Shown here: piece after piece, positions 1 through 7,125 of the stretch
How positions within the stretch are numbered: the first letter of the stretch is position 1
How the letters are laid out: every line of letters starts with the position of its first letter
NCBI GenBank assembly: GCA_903860995.1
Contig: CAIOSS010001298.1
Location: 1 to 14,070, forward strand
Origin: an uncultured delta proteobacterium
GTDB taxonomy: Bacteria; Myxococcota_A; Polyangia; Polyangiales; Ga0077539
Direction: 5' to 3'
Length of the DNA stretch: 14,070 nucleotides
Notes under the pieces: generated by a model
Told to the model about the DNA's origin: nothing
Databases searched by the model: none
Seen by the model: only the letters and a program-made list of their open reading frames with translations
Program-made: the position numbers and the translations under genes

Positions 1-28
1 CGCCGGGACCGCGCGGCCGATGCGCTGG

Positions 29-1288
29 CTACTCGTCGCCGCCGGGGTTGCGGCTGTGGCGGAGGAAGGTCGGGATGTCGAACTCGTCCTCCTTCATCGA
101 CACGGCGCCCATCGGGCGCGTCGAGCGGCCCGTCTGGTTCTGCGTCGGCGGCGGGACCGAGGCGCGGCCGCCCATCGCCGCCTGCGCCTGCTGGTGGCGC
201 GCCTGCACCTGCGCCGGGACGGGCGCCTGGTAGGGGCTGCGCTGCGGCTGGTGAACCGTCGACGCGCGGCTGTGGATCATCGGCATCGCGGTCGACACCG
301 CGCGCGGGTCGAAGGCCGCGACCTCGCTCGGGAAGCCCGTCGCGATGATGGTGACCTTCACCACGTCGCGCATGTTCTCGTTGATCACCGCGCCGAAGAT
401 GATGTTGGCGTCCTCGCCCGCGCTCTCCTGGATCATCGAGGCCGCCTCGTTGACCTCGCGCAGACGCAGGTCGGGGCCGCCCATGAAGTTGATGAGCACG
501 CCCGTCGCGCCGTCGACGGAGATGTTGTCGAGCAGCGGCGAGCTGATGGCCGCCCGCGCCGCGTCCATCGCGCGGGTGTCGCCGCGGCCGTAGCCGATGC
601 CCATGAGCGCGAGGCCCGCGCCGCTCATCACGGCCTTCACGTCGGCGAAGTCGACGTTGATGAGGCCGCTCTGCTGGATGAGGTCGGAGATGCCCTGCAC
701 GGCGTTGACCAGCACCTCGTCCGCCTTGCGAAACGAGTCGGTCATCGTCATGTCGTCGTCGAGCGCCAACAGCTTGTCGTTGGGGATCGTGATCAGCGTG
801 TCGACGTGCGCGCCGAGCTCGGCCAGGCCCGCCATCGCGAAACGCGACCGGCGCGTGCCCTCGAACTTGAAGGGCTTGGTCACCACGCCGACGGTCAGCG
901 CGCCGAGGTCGCGCGCGACCTGGGCGATCACCGAGGCCGCGCCGGTGCCCGTGCCGCCGCCCATGCCGGCCGTCACGAAGACCATGTCCGCCCCTTGGAG
1001 GTGCTCCTGAATGAGCTGGATGTCCTCCATCGCGGCGCGCTTGCCTACGTCGGGGTTGGCGCCCGCGCCGAGGCCCTTGGTCAGCGCCCGACCGAGCTGG
1101 ATCTTCACGTCCGCGGGGCTCTGCATGAGCGCCTGGATGTCGGTGTTCGCGACGACGAACTCGACGTCCGTCACCTGCGACTCGATCATCGTGCGGATGG
1201 CGTTGCCGCCCGCTCCGCCGACGCCCACCACCTTGATGCGCGCCGCTGCCATGCTCGTGTTGTCAACCAGATCGAACGACAGACCCAT
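29..1288 (-). CDS. ftsZ: Cell division protein FtsZ (tubulin-like GTPase)
   Basis: FtsZ is the GTP-dependent polymer that forms the Z-ring at the division site. The 419-aa protein has the N-terminal Rossmann start KVVGVGGAGGNAI (residues 19-31), VVANTD (45-50), the tubulin signature GGGTGTGA (110-117) that holds the nucleotide phosphates, and the T7 synergy loop NVDFADVKAVM (211-221) that completes the GTPase site of the next subunit. A Pro/Gln-rich linker follows, ending in the C-terminal peptide EFDIPTFLRHSR (402-413) that binds FtsA. Length is normal for the family. I chose the ATG at 1288 because GGGAGG lies 6 nt upstream; an ATG 15 codons earlier has no such site and adds residues atypical of FtsZ. 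A later ATG (residue 13) is less likely. It lies 105 bp downstream of ftsA and probably shares its transcript. Everything seen is intact, so the call is secure. Confidence 0.98.
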   Translation of the reverse strand: MGLSFDLVDNTSMAAARIKVVGVGGAGGNAIRTMIESQVTDVEFVVANTDIQALMQSPADVKIQLGRALTKGLGAGANPDVGKRAAMEDIQLIQEHLQGADMVFVTAGMGGGTGTGAASVIAQVARDLGALTVGVVTKPFKFEGTRRSRFAMAGLAELGAHVDTLITIPNDKLLALDDDMTMTDSFRKADEVLVNAVQGISDLIQQSGLINVDFADVKAVMSGAGLALMGIGYGRGDTRAMDAARAAISSPLLDNISVDGATGVLINFMGGPDLRLREVNEAASMIQESAGEDANIIFGAVINENMRDVVKVTIIATGFPSEVAAFDPRAVSTAMPMIHSRASTVHQPQRSPYQAPVPAQVQARHQQAQAAMGGRASVPPPTQNQTGRSTRPMGAVSMKEDEFDIPTFLRHSRNPGGDE

Positions 1289-1294
1289 GTGAAT

Positions 1295-1300
1295 CCTCCC
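1295..1300 (-). promoter_or_regulatory. Strong ribosome binding site of ftsZ
   Basis: On the minus strand GGGAGG stands six bases before the ATG at 1288. It decides the ftsZ start against the upstream in-frame ATG at 1333. It is the clearest Shine-Dalgarno in the window; most other genes here have none at normal spacing. Confidence 0.8.
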
Positions 1301-1393
1301 AAAGCTGCGGTGGTCCCCGACGCGTACGTCCACGCGCGGTGAGCCGCGGTTGATGCCGCGCGATGCCGTCCAAGCACGCGCCGCCGAAATCCT

Positions 1394-2683
1394 TCAGAAC
1401 ACTTCGCCCAGCCAGCCCCGGAACCTGCCCCAGGCCGACTCGCCCGCGGCCTGCGCCCGGCCCTCGGTCGTCGCGCTGGCCTTCACCGGCCCCTGGTACG
1501 TCCCCGCCGTCGAGGGCACCGCGATGCGCGCCGGGCGCGCCGCGCCGTACTTCACCAGCCCCACCGCCGTGGCCATCGCGGGGCTGCGCACCATCTCCAC
1601 CATCCCGCCGACCCCCGTCGGGACCCCGCGGCGCACGGGCACCTGCAGGATCTGCTCGGCCAACTCGACGCTCCCCTCCAGGAGGGAGCCGCCGCCGCAG
1701 AGCACGACGCCGGCGTTGAGCCGGTCGATCATCCCGCTGTTGTGCAGCGCCTGCGCGATGCACTGGAAGAGCTCGTCCATCCGCGGCTCGGCGATGGAGG
1801 CCAGGAAGTCCCGAGACAGCGTGCGCGACGGGCGCCCGCCCACCCCGGGGACCTCCAGGGTCTCCTCGGGGTCGACCATCGAGCGCATCGCGCAGCCGTA
1901 GCGCACCTTGATGCGCTCGGCCTCGCTCGCGGGCGTGCGCAGCCCCGCGGCGATGTCGTTGGTGAGGTTCTCCCCGCCGATGGGGAGCACCGCGGTGTGC
2001 CGCAGCGACCCCTCGGAGTAGATCACCACGTCCGTCGAGCCGCCGCCGATGTCGACCAGCGCCACGCCGATCTCCTTCTCGTCGTCGGTGAGCACCGCCT
2101 CGGCGCTCGCGAGCGGCGTCAGCACCAGCTCGGTCACGTGGAGGTTGCAGCGCTCGATGCACTTGGTGACGTTCTGCACGCTCGACACCGCCGCCGTCAC
2201 CAGGTGCACCCGCGCCTCGATGCGCACGCCGCTCATGCCGACGGGCTCGCGCACGCCGTCCTGCTGGTCGATGACGAAGTCCTGCGGCAGCACGTGGATG
2301 ACCGTGCGGTCGAGGGGCATCGAGATGCGACGCGCCTGGTCGAGCACGCGGTCGACGTCCTCGCGGGAGCACTCGTGGTTGGCGATCGACACGATGCCGT
2401 GCGAGTTGACCCCCCGGAGGTGCGACCCCGCGATGCCCGAGAACACCGTGGCGATCTGCACGCCGGCCATCATGCTGGCCTTGTCTACCGCCTCGCGGAT
2501 CGACTGCTGCGTGCTCTCGATGTTGACCACCACGCCCTTCCGCATGCCGCGCGAGCGGGACTCACCGACGCCGGTGATGTCCACGCCGTCGGTGCCAATC
2601 TCGCCGACCACCGCGCGCACGGTGGTGCTTCCGATGTCCAGGCCGACGATGATCTCTCCGGGCTTTGCCGAGGGGCGTTCCAT
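1394..2683 (-). CDS. ftsA: Cell division protein FtsA (actin-like Z-ring membrane anchor)
   Basis: FtsA is the actin-fold ATPase that tethers FtsZ filaments to the cytoplasmic membrane and recruits later division proteins. The 429-aa product shows the phosphate-1 motif LDIGSTTVRAVVGE (15-28), the FtsA-specific 1C region around residues 85-165, the phosphate-2 motif VDIGGGSTDVVIY (210-222) and the adenosine motif VVLCGGGSLLEG (326-337). After a low-complexity linker it ends in an amphipathic helix, WGRFRGWLGEVF, the membrane-targeting sequence. The frame stays open far upstream, antisense to the RCC1 gene, but FtsA homology begins at GEIIVGLDIGST, so I chose the ATG at 2683. The upstream AAGGGC is at best a weak Shine-Dalgarno. 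ftsQ is not adjacent: a plus-strand island separates them, so the promoter should lie in the 108-bp divergent gap 2684-2791. Confidence 0.97.
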   Translation of the reverse strand: MERPSAKPGEIIVGLDIGSTTVRAVVGEIGTDGVDITGVGESRSRGMRKGVVVNIESTQQSIREAVDKASMMAGVQIATVFSGIAGSHLRGVNSHGIVSIANHECSREDVDRVLDQARRISMPLDRTVIHVLPQDFVIDQQDGVREPVGMSGVRIEARVHLVTAAVSSVQNVTKCIERCNLHVTELVLTPLASAEAVLTDDEKEIGVALVDIGGGSTDVVIYSEGSLRHTAVLPIGGENLTNDIAAGLRTPASEAERIKVRYGCAMRSMVDPEETLEVPGVGGRPSRTLSRDFLASIAEPRMDELFQCIAQALHNSGMIDRLNAGVVLCGGGSLLEGSVELAEQILQVPVRRGVPTGVGGMVEMVRSPAMATAVGLVKYGAARPARIAVPSTAGTYQGPVKASATTEGRAQAAGESAWGRFRGWLGEVF

Positions 2684-2691
2684 GACGTCAT
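2682..2691. promoter_or_regulatory. 10-bp palindrome at the ftsA start
   Basis: ATGACGTCAT is a perfect palindrome whose edge overlaps the ftsA start codon. It lies in the divergent gap between ftsA and the RCC1-repeat gene. On the minus strand it offers a second ATG 8 bases upstream of the annotated one, but in another frame. It could be an operator or chance; no binding protein can be named. Confidence 0.25.
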
Positions 2692-2791
2692 CGCCCTTGC
2701 CACACCCCGAAGCGCCTCCACAAAAATCCTGCACACATCTCTCACCGGGGGCGCATTGCCCGACCCCGCCCGACGATGGATCCTGGCGGCG

Positions 2792-4193
2792 ATGAACGCC
2801 CTCCGCCGCACCCACCGCCGCGCCATCTTCCTCGCCTGCGCTGCGGTCGCCATCGGCACGGCCTGCGGCTCCGAGGGTGACGCCCGGGACGCCGGGGTCG
2901 CGGACGGGGGCGCGCGCGACGCCGGGGTGGTGGCCACCGACGCCGGGGGGCACTCCGACGCGGGTCCCCTCCGGGCCGTGGCCGTCGCGGGCGCGAGCGC
3001 CGGGCACACCTGCGCCGCGATGAGCGACGGCACCCTGCGCTGCTGGGGCCTCAACGACAACGGCCAGCTCGGAGTCGCCCCCGGGGACAGCGGCTCGCGA
3101 TGCCGGGTGCGCGGCACCACCCCCCCCGGTCACGGTGCCCTGTGAGAACGTCCCGCGCGCCGTCGCGGGGGTGACCGAGGCCCGGCAGGTCGCCACCGGA
3201 AACGGCTCGACCTGCGTCGTGCGCGCCGATCAGAGCGCCTGGTGCTGGGGGCTCAACAACGCCGGCGAGCTCGGCACGGGCGCGACCTCGCTACAACCCA
3301 GCCCGACGCCCGCCCGGCTCAACCTCCCCCCGGTGCGACAGCTCGCGCTCGGCTCCTTCCACGGCTGCGCCCTCCTCATGGACGGCACCGTCCGGTGCTG
3401 GGGCGCCAACCGCTTCGGGCAGACGGGCGCCGCGCCCAGCACCACGGGGCAGTGCGACGAGGGCGACGGCACGCCCGTCCCGTGTGTTCTGACGCCCACC
3501 GCAGTCGCCGGCCTTACGGGGGTGGTGCAGCTCGCCGCCGGGCGCAACCACACCTGCGCCCGACTGGGCGACAACACCCTCCGCTGCTGGGGCCTCAACG
3601 ACTCGGCGCAGCTCGGCCTCGGCCGCATCGACCCCGACACCGCGCCCCAGGTCACCCCGGCCGCGGTCGCGCTCCCCAACGTGGCCGAGGTCGCCGCGGG
3701 TGGCTCGCACACCTGCGCCCGCCGCGCCGACGGCTCGCTCCAGTGCTGGGGCTGGGCCGCACTCGGCCAGCTCGGGGGCGCCCCGAGCGCCACGTGCAGC
3801 ACGGCGAGCGGCTCGGTGCCCTGCGCCCAGAGCCCCGCGGCGGTGCCCGGCCTCGCGGGCGTGGCGCACGTCGCGACGGGGCGCTTCCACACCTGCGTGA
3901 CGCTCACGGGTGGCGGCGCACGCTGCTTCGGGCGCGACGACAACGGCCAGCTCGGGAGCGGCGCCGCGTCGACGGACCGCTGCTCGTTCTCCTTCGACAA
4001 CTACCCCTGCGCGCGCTCACCGCAGACGGTCGGCCTCACCAACGCCGCGGCCATCACCGTCGGCGACTACCACTCGTGCGCGCTCACCGCCGACGGCGTG
4101 GTGCGCTGCTGGGGCAATAACACCTTCGGTCAGCTCGGCGACGGCGCCACCGAAGACCAGAACGCCCCGGTCTCCGCCCGGCTCGTCCCATGA
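2792..4193 (+). CDS. RCC1-repeat lipoprotein, frameshifted
   Basis: This predicted exported protein would be about 466 aa if one base is discounted. It starts with MNALRRTHRRAIFLACAAVA and an acceptable lipobox ending at Cys25, then a DAG-rich linker (about 27-55). Seven RCC1-type blades follow, each of the form HTCA-x-DG-x-L-x-CWG-x-N-x-GQLG; seven is a complete propeller. Blade 1 is in the frame starting at 2792, which stops at 3143-3145. Blades 2-7 are in the next frame, open to 4193, and enter as VTVPCENVPRAV. The frames join if the eight-C tract at 3120-3127 had seven Cs. Without the shift, translation gives either a 117-aa stub or a leaderless product from the GTG at 3135. Blade sequence and codon use are intact after the shift, so the event is recent or an assembly error. 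Such proteins are usually surface proteins; the ligand is unknown. Confidence 0.85.
3120..3127 (+). other. Eight-C homopolymer at the RCC1-gene frameshift
   Basis: Eight consecutive C residues sit where the open frame changes from that of 2792 to that of 3135. With seven Cs the protein reads RGTTPPVTVPCENVP through the junction with no stop. The site could be a sequencing error, a true slippage mutation, or a phase-variable tract. Confidence 0.75.
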
Positions 4194-4220
4194 GACCTGC
4201 GCCTCGGCCTGCTCCCGCTG

Positions 4221-4577
4221 TTGATGATGATCCCTGCGCAGGCCGGCGCGCAGGCGGTCGGTGACACCGCCCCGTCGGACGGCGCATGCACGGTGGTCGC
4301 GCGGCACCCCCCGGAGAACGCCCTCGCCAGCACCGCGCGCGACCAAGCCTCGTTTCGTTCGATCATCGACGCGCTCTCCCTCGATGCGGTCACGATGGGC
4401 GGGTGCGCGACCCTGTTCGACGAGCTCGACCGGGGCGAAGCACGGTACGTCGTCGCGCACGAGAACGGCGCCCCGGCGGTGCTTGTGCTCATGGCGACTC
4501 CTGGGACTGACGCCCTCGCCTCGCGTCCCTACCGCAGCTCGCAGACGACCCCCCCGAACACCGCCCTCCCCGGCTAA
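4221..4577 (+). CDS. Small hypothetical secreted-type protein, start uncertain
   Basis: I do not recognise a family. The frame encodes 118 aa from the TTG at 4221 (ATGs at 4224 and 4227 are alternatives), with two Cys (in SDGACTVV and GGCATLF) and a Thr/Pro-rich tail. Third positions are GC-rich as in its neighbours, which supports it being real coding sequence. The bases just upstream (4194-4220), in the same frame, encode RLGLLPLL, so with MMMIPAQAGAQA they form a typical signal peptide, but no ATG precedes it. The ATG at 4190, overlapping the RCC1 stop as ATGA, is one frame off. Removing one C near 4197 would give a start MRLRLGLLPLLMMM. It is probably co-transcribed with the RCC1 gene and exported, and may be broken or misread at its start. 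Confidence 0.55.
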   Translation: MMMIPAQAGAQAVGDTAPSDGACTVVARHPPENALASTARDQASFRSIIDALSLDAVTMGGCATLFDELDRGEARYVVAHENGAPAVLVLMATPGTDALASRPYRSSQTTPPNTALPG

Positions 4578-4589
4578 AGGGGTTTAGCC
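4572..4589. terminator. Hairpin between convergent genes (small secreted gene / ftsQ)
   Basis: GGCTAAA-GGGG-TTTAGCC forms a perfect 7-bp stem with a 4-base loop, and the stem contains the TAA stop of the small gene. A second hairpin, CCAGGA-AG-TCCTGG (4589-4602), follows directly. There is no T run, so it is an intrinsic-terminator-like element by position and fold only. It could serve both strands, as ftsQ ends at 4622. Confidence 0.5.
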
Positions 4590-4621
4590 CAGGAAGTCCT
4601 GGATGGGCGCCGTCACCGCCG

Positions 4622-5533
4622 TCACGACCCCCGCGCGGCCGCCGTCGGCGCGGCGCTCGCCGTGTGCGCCCGCACGGTCACCCGCTCGGGGTGCCGGTCG
4701 CTCTCCAGGTGCACCTCGGAGGCCTCCAGTCCGTGCCGACGCAGTTCGGCCATCACCACCCGCAGCCGCGACAGCTTCGAGCGGTACGGCCCGCGACCCA
4801 GCCAGATGTACGTTCCGCCCAGCATCACCGAGAGGTCGCCCGTCTCATCGCGGTGCACCTCCTGCAGCCGCGCGGACGAGCCCAGCTGCGCGCTCTCCAG
4901 GTCGCCCATCAGCGCCAGCGCGTCGCGCACCTGCTCCCGCGCCCCGTCGGGCCGCTCGCGAAACGACGCCCGCGCGAGGCCCGTCACCACCGGCAGGTCG
5001 ACCGGGTCGCCCGGCTCGGCGCGCTTGAACAGCGTGCCGTCCGCGCTCGCAAGGTAGAGCCCGCCGACCGCCACCAGCGCCGCGGGGCTGCGCTCCTCCA
5101 CCGCCACCCGAAGCGTGTTCGGGAGCTGCCGGGTGACCGTCGCCCGCACCACCCACGGCAGCCGCTCGATCTGCCGCGCCGCGCGCTCCAGGTCGACCGC
5201 CAGAACATTACTCCCGATGGTAAGATGGGCCGCGCCGAGCACCTCCTCGCGGCTCGCGTGGGAGTTGCCGGTCACCTCCAGGGTGCGCGCGCCGAGCCGC
5301 GGCGTGTGGGTGAGCCAGCGGTGCCCGTAGCGCCCGCCGACCACCGTGCCCGCGAGCAGCACCAGCACCGGCACGACGGACAGCGTCTGCGACAGCCGCA
5401 CGAGCCGCTGCGCCCACGGCACCGACGGGCGCGCCGGACGGGGCCGGGCGACCGGGGCCGGGGGCGCGGGGGTGTCCCGGGCGAGACGGGAGTTCTGCGG
5501 GCTTCCTGGCTTGGCGGGGGGGACGGAGGCCAT
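4622..5533 (-). CDS. ftsQ: Cell division protein FtsQ (POTRA-domain divisome protein)
   Basis: FtsQ is the bitopic membrane protein that scaffolds the FtsQLB complex and links the Z-ring to septal peptidoglycan synthesis. The 303-aa product has a basic Pro/Ala-rich cytoplasmic tail (1-45), one membrane segment (about 48-66, SQTLSVVPVLVLLAGTVVGG), a POTRA domain (about 80-150: LEVTGNSHASREEVLGAAHL, then RLPWVVRATVTRQLPNTLRV and VEERSPAAL), and the FtsQ beta-domain with LYLASADGTLF and the late SKLSRLRVVMAEL stretch. The order and length fit the family. The start at 5533 is the first ATG before the tail; the frame stays open upstream, antisense to other genes, but carries no FtsQ-like sequence. 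No clear Shine-Dalgarno is seen; a -10-like TATCGG lies 8 nt before the ATG. It lies 56 bp downstream of the EI24-like gene and is separated from ftsA by a plus-strand island. Confidence 0.93.
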   Translation of the reverse strand: MASVPPAKPGSPQNSRLARDTPAPPAPVARPRPARPSVPWAQRLVRLSQTLSVVPVLVLLAGTVVGGRYGHRWLTHTPRLGARTLEVTGNSHASREEVLGAAHLTIGSNVLAVDLERAARQIERLPWVVRATVTRQLPNTLRVAVEERSPAALVAVGGLYLASADGTLFKRAEPGDPVDLPVVTGLARASFRERPDGAREQVRDALALMGDLESAQLGSSARLQEVHRDETGDLSVMLGGTYIWLGRGPYRSKLSRLRVVMAELRRHGLEASEVHLESDRHPERVTVRAHTASAAPTAAARGS

Positions 5534-5541
5534 CGCCACGT

Positions 5542-5547
5542 CCGATA
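5542..5547 (-). promoter_or_regulatory. -10-like box just before ftsQ
   Basis: On the minus strand TATCGG, in the context GCTATCGG, stands 8 nt before the ftsQ ATG. With a usual 6-8 nt gap to the start site, the transcript would be nearly leaderless. No convincing -35 box is seen at 17 bp. The same arrangement occurs before the genes at 6449, 10300 and, more weakly, murC. Confidence 0.3.
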
Positions 5548-5550
5548 GCA

Positions 5551-5570
5551 CCGGTGGTGGGTCACACCGG
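5551..5570. repeat. Inverted repeat in the EI24-ftsQ gap
   Basis: CCGGTG (5551-5556) and CACCGG (5565-5570) form a 6-bp inverted repeat with an 8-base spacer, between the stop of the EI24-like gene and ftsQ, just upstream of the -10-like box. It may be a weak terminator or operator; at this GC content chance is a real alternative. Confidence 0.25.
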
Positions 5571-5589
5571 AAGTTGTCGGCAACGGGTC

Positions 5590-6366
5590 TCAGCCCGGCT
5601 TGACCGGCGGCGGCAGTGAGGGCCCCCGCTCGACCTCGGCCACGAGCTGGGTGGCGCCCGCGACCCCGAGCGGCAGCAGCACCAGGAGCCCGACGCCGGG
5701 GATGAGCAGCACCAGCGAGGCGCAGGCCCCGAAGCCCAGCACCGCGCGGAAGTTGGTGCGGATGAAGCGCAGCCGCTCGCGCACGCGCATCCCGCGGAGG
5801 CCGAAGGGGTAGTCGAGGAGGTCCCAGGCGACGACGAGCGCGCCCACGGTCAGCTTCAGCGGCACCGTGACCACGATGGCGGGCGGAAACACCAACCCGA
5901 TCAGAAGAAGCACCCCCAGCACCGGCAGGCTCACCAGCAGCCCGGCGAGGGTGACCCGCAGGCCGCGCCACGCGGTCTCGAACCAACCCCCGTCGGGACG
6001 ATCGAGGCCCCCGAGGGAGAGGTCGAGCGAGCGCGAGAGGTGGTCGAGGGCCCAGCCCGATGCGGGCTGCGCGAGGGAGAGCCCGAGCAGCGCGCCGACG
6101 CCCACCGCGACGCCCCCCGCGGCGATGGCCTCCAGGACCCCGAGCACCTGCCAGAGCAGCGAGGCGTCGCCGCGCAGCGGGGCCGACAGGCGCCACGCCG
6201 CCAAGCCCCCGAGGCTCGCGAAGGTCGTGACCAGCACCACCGCGAGCAGCGCAGGGACGATCGCGTGGGGCCAGTGCTTCGGGTGCCGGGCGATCCAGCG
6301 GGCGCCGCGGACGAAGCTGCGGGCGCCGAGGAGGAGCGTCGGAGGTCGGAGGGCCAGCTCGGTCAT
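5590..6366 (-). CDS. EI24/CysZ-like multi-pass membrane protein
   Basis: This 258-aa integral membrane protein has about four to six hydrophobic segments: roughly 34-56 (HAIVPALLAVVLVTTFASLGG), 75-100, 138-160, 160-181 and 205-240. The second half carries the pattern DLLDYPFGLRGMRVRERL, then a helix ending LIPGVGLLVLLPLGVAGATQL, which matches the EI24 (etoposide-induced 2.4 / CysZ) family as I know it. CysZ of enterobacteria is a sulfate permease, but many EI24 members are uncharacterised and nothing here points to sulfate. It lies between murC and ftsQ on the same strand, ending 56 bp before ftsQ, so co-transcription with ftsQ is likely. I chose the ATG at 6366 because homology starts there; the frame is open further upstream. 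The ligand is unknown and the family call is moderately sure. Confidence 0.8.
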   Translation of the reverse strand: MTELALRPPTLLLGARSFVRGARWIARHPKHWPHAIVPALLAVVLVTTFASLGGLAAWRLSAPLRGDASLLWQVLGVLEAIAAGGVAVGVGALLGLSLAQPASGWALDHLSRSLDLSLGGLDRPDGGWFETAWRGLRVTLAGLLVSLPVLGVLLLIGLVFPPAIVVTVPLKLTVGALVVAWDLLDYPFGLRGMRVRERLRFIRTNFRAVLGFGACASLVLLIPGVGLLVLLPLGVAGATQLVAEVERGPSLPPPVKPG

Positions 6367-6435
6367 GGGCCCTATCTTGGTGCAAGCGCGCCCGGCGCAC
6401 GACCCCCGGGCTCGCCGCCCGGCAAGGGCCCACGC

Positions 6436-6441
6436 TATCGT
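6436..6441 (+). promoter_or_regulatory. -10-like box before the 6449 gene
   Basis: TATCGT, in the context GCTATCGT, lies 7 nt before the ATG at 6449, with no Shine-Dalgarno between. It fits a near-leaderless transcript. No -35 box is evident in the GC-only sequence upstream. Confidence 0.3.
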
Positions 6442-6448
6442 CGCGGCC

Positions 6449-6859
6449 ATGGAGCTGCGACACCGCGGGCATCGCACGGTCTGGGGCCTCCTCGGCGCCC
6501 TGCCCTTCGTCGCCGTGACCGCGTACCTCATCAGCCACCAGACCGGGGCCGGGAGCGAGGGGGGCCGCGGCCCGCTCAGCGCGCAGGGGCTCTTCCAGCA
6601 GGCCGTGCGCGAGAGCCAGGACGGCGACCGGGTGGGCACCGAGCGGCACCTGCGCATGGCGCTCGCGGTCATCGCGCGGCCCGAGGCGACCCCCAACGAC
6701 CGGCGGTGGGAGCGGCGCGTGCGCTCGTCGCTGGCCTCGCTGGTGGCCGCGCGCGGGTCGACGCCGGAGGCCCGCGAGATCGCCGCGCCCGCGTGCCGGA
6801 TGGGCCCCGAGGGCGCCGCCCCGGAAGAGCTCGTCTCCGCCGGCCTCTGCGATCGCTGA
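6449..6859 (+). CDS. Hypothetical membrane-anchored protein (136 aa)
   Basis: I do not recognise a family. The product has a basic N-terminus (MELRHRGHRT), one hydrophobic segment (about 11-28, VWGLLGALPFVAVTAYLI) that may be a signal anchor, a Gly/Ser-rich spacer, and a helical soluble part of about 90 residues. That part reads like one or two short helical repeats (GLFQQAVRESQDGD and RHLRMALAVIARPEA), loosely TPR-like, and ends with two Cys (116 and 134) that could pair outside the cytoplasm. Codon use matches the neighbours. It is transcribed divergently from the EI24-like gene (82-bp gap) and lies where murB or ddl often sit in other bacteria, but it resembles neither. The start is the first ATG before the hydrophobic segment. 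Confidence 0.7.
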   Translation: MELRHRGHRTVWGLLGALPFVAVTAYLISHQTGAGSEGGRGPLSAQGLFQQAVRESQDGDRVGTERHLRMALAVIARPEATPNDRRWERRVRSSLASLVAARGSTPEAREIAAPACRMGPEGAAPEELVSAGLCDR

Positions 6860-6899
6860 GCCTGTCGCCGCTCCGGTCGTGGCAGGCTGTACGGCCTGT

Positions 6900-7125
6900 A
6901 TGGGACACCTCATCGACGGGCAGCGGGACGAGGGCTGGTACACCCCGGACGCGGCAGGCCGCTTCGAGCGACCGCCGACGGTGTTCCGGGAGGGATAGCC
7001 CGACGGCGGCGTGACCGAGCCGGGGCGCTTCCACCTCTACGCGGCCTACTCGACCTGCGCGAGGCCCACGACCGCGGGCGCCTGGGCCCCGGCGGGCCTG
7101 CGCCCCTCGACGGCTGACGGCGCGA
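6900..7125 (+). pseudogene. Decayed N-terminal fragment of glutathionyl-hydroquinone reductase
   Basis: From the ATG at 6900 the frame reads MGHLIDGQRDEGWYTPDAAG, then RFERPPTVFREG, then a TAG at 6996-6998. After the stop the same frame continues VTEPGRFHLYAAYS. This matches the start of the YqjG/ECM4 type glutathionyl-hydroquinone reductase (MGxLIDGxWxDxWY, then RFxRxxxxFR, RYHLYVxxxCPWAHR). The catalytic CPWAH motif is scrambled (STCARPTTAG, with AHDRG in a shifted frame). A faint DGAIS match appears at the edge of murC (about 7117-7128), after which nothing remains. Only about 70 of roughly 320 codons survive, with a stop, a likely frameshift and no catalytic core, so no function is expected. 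It points to a deletion whose far end abuts the 3' end of murC. Confidence 0.75.

Noticed and set aside
20..1342. A plus-strand open frame of 440 codons antisense to ftsZ
   Set aside because: The translation is Arg/His/Val/Asp-rich without any domain, and the other strand encodes intact FtsZ.
1335..1348. CGCGG-TGAG-CCGCG stem between ftsA and ftsZ as a terminator
   Set aside because: Only 5 bp, all GC, no T run, and a terminator here would cut ftsZ off from ftsA. It is as likely to be chance.
2684..3196. Upstream extension of the ftsA frame to 3196
   Set aside because: It overlaps the signal peptide and first blades of the RCC1 gene on the other strand, and FtsA homology begins only after the ATG at 2683.
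6406..6422. CCGGGC-5-GCCCGG inverted repeat between the EI24-like and 6449 genes
   Set aside because: A 6-bp GC-only repeat is common by chance at this GC content.
6883..6898. CAGGC-TGTACG-GCCTG stem after the 6449 gene
   Set aside because: The stem is 5 bp and lies in the decayed reductase leader; the evidence is too weak for a terminator call.
5534..6943. Upstream extension of the ftsQ frame to 6943
   Set aside because: It is antisense to or out of frame with the EI24-like and 6449 genes, reads as Arg/Ala/Gly-rich filler, and FtsQ has a normal tail, membrane segment and POTRA from the ATG at 5533.
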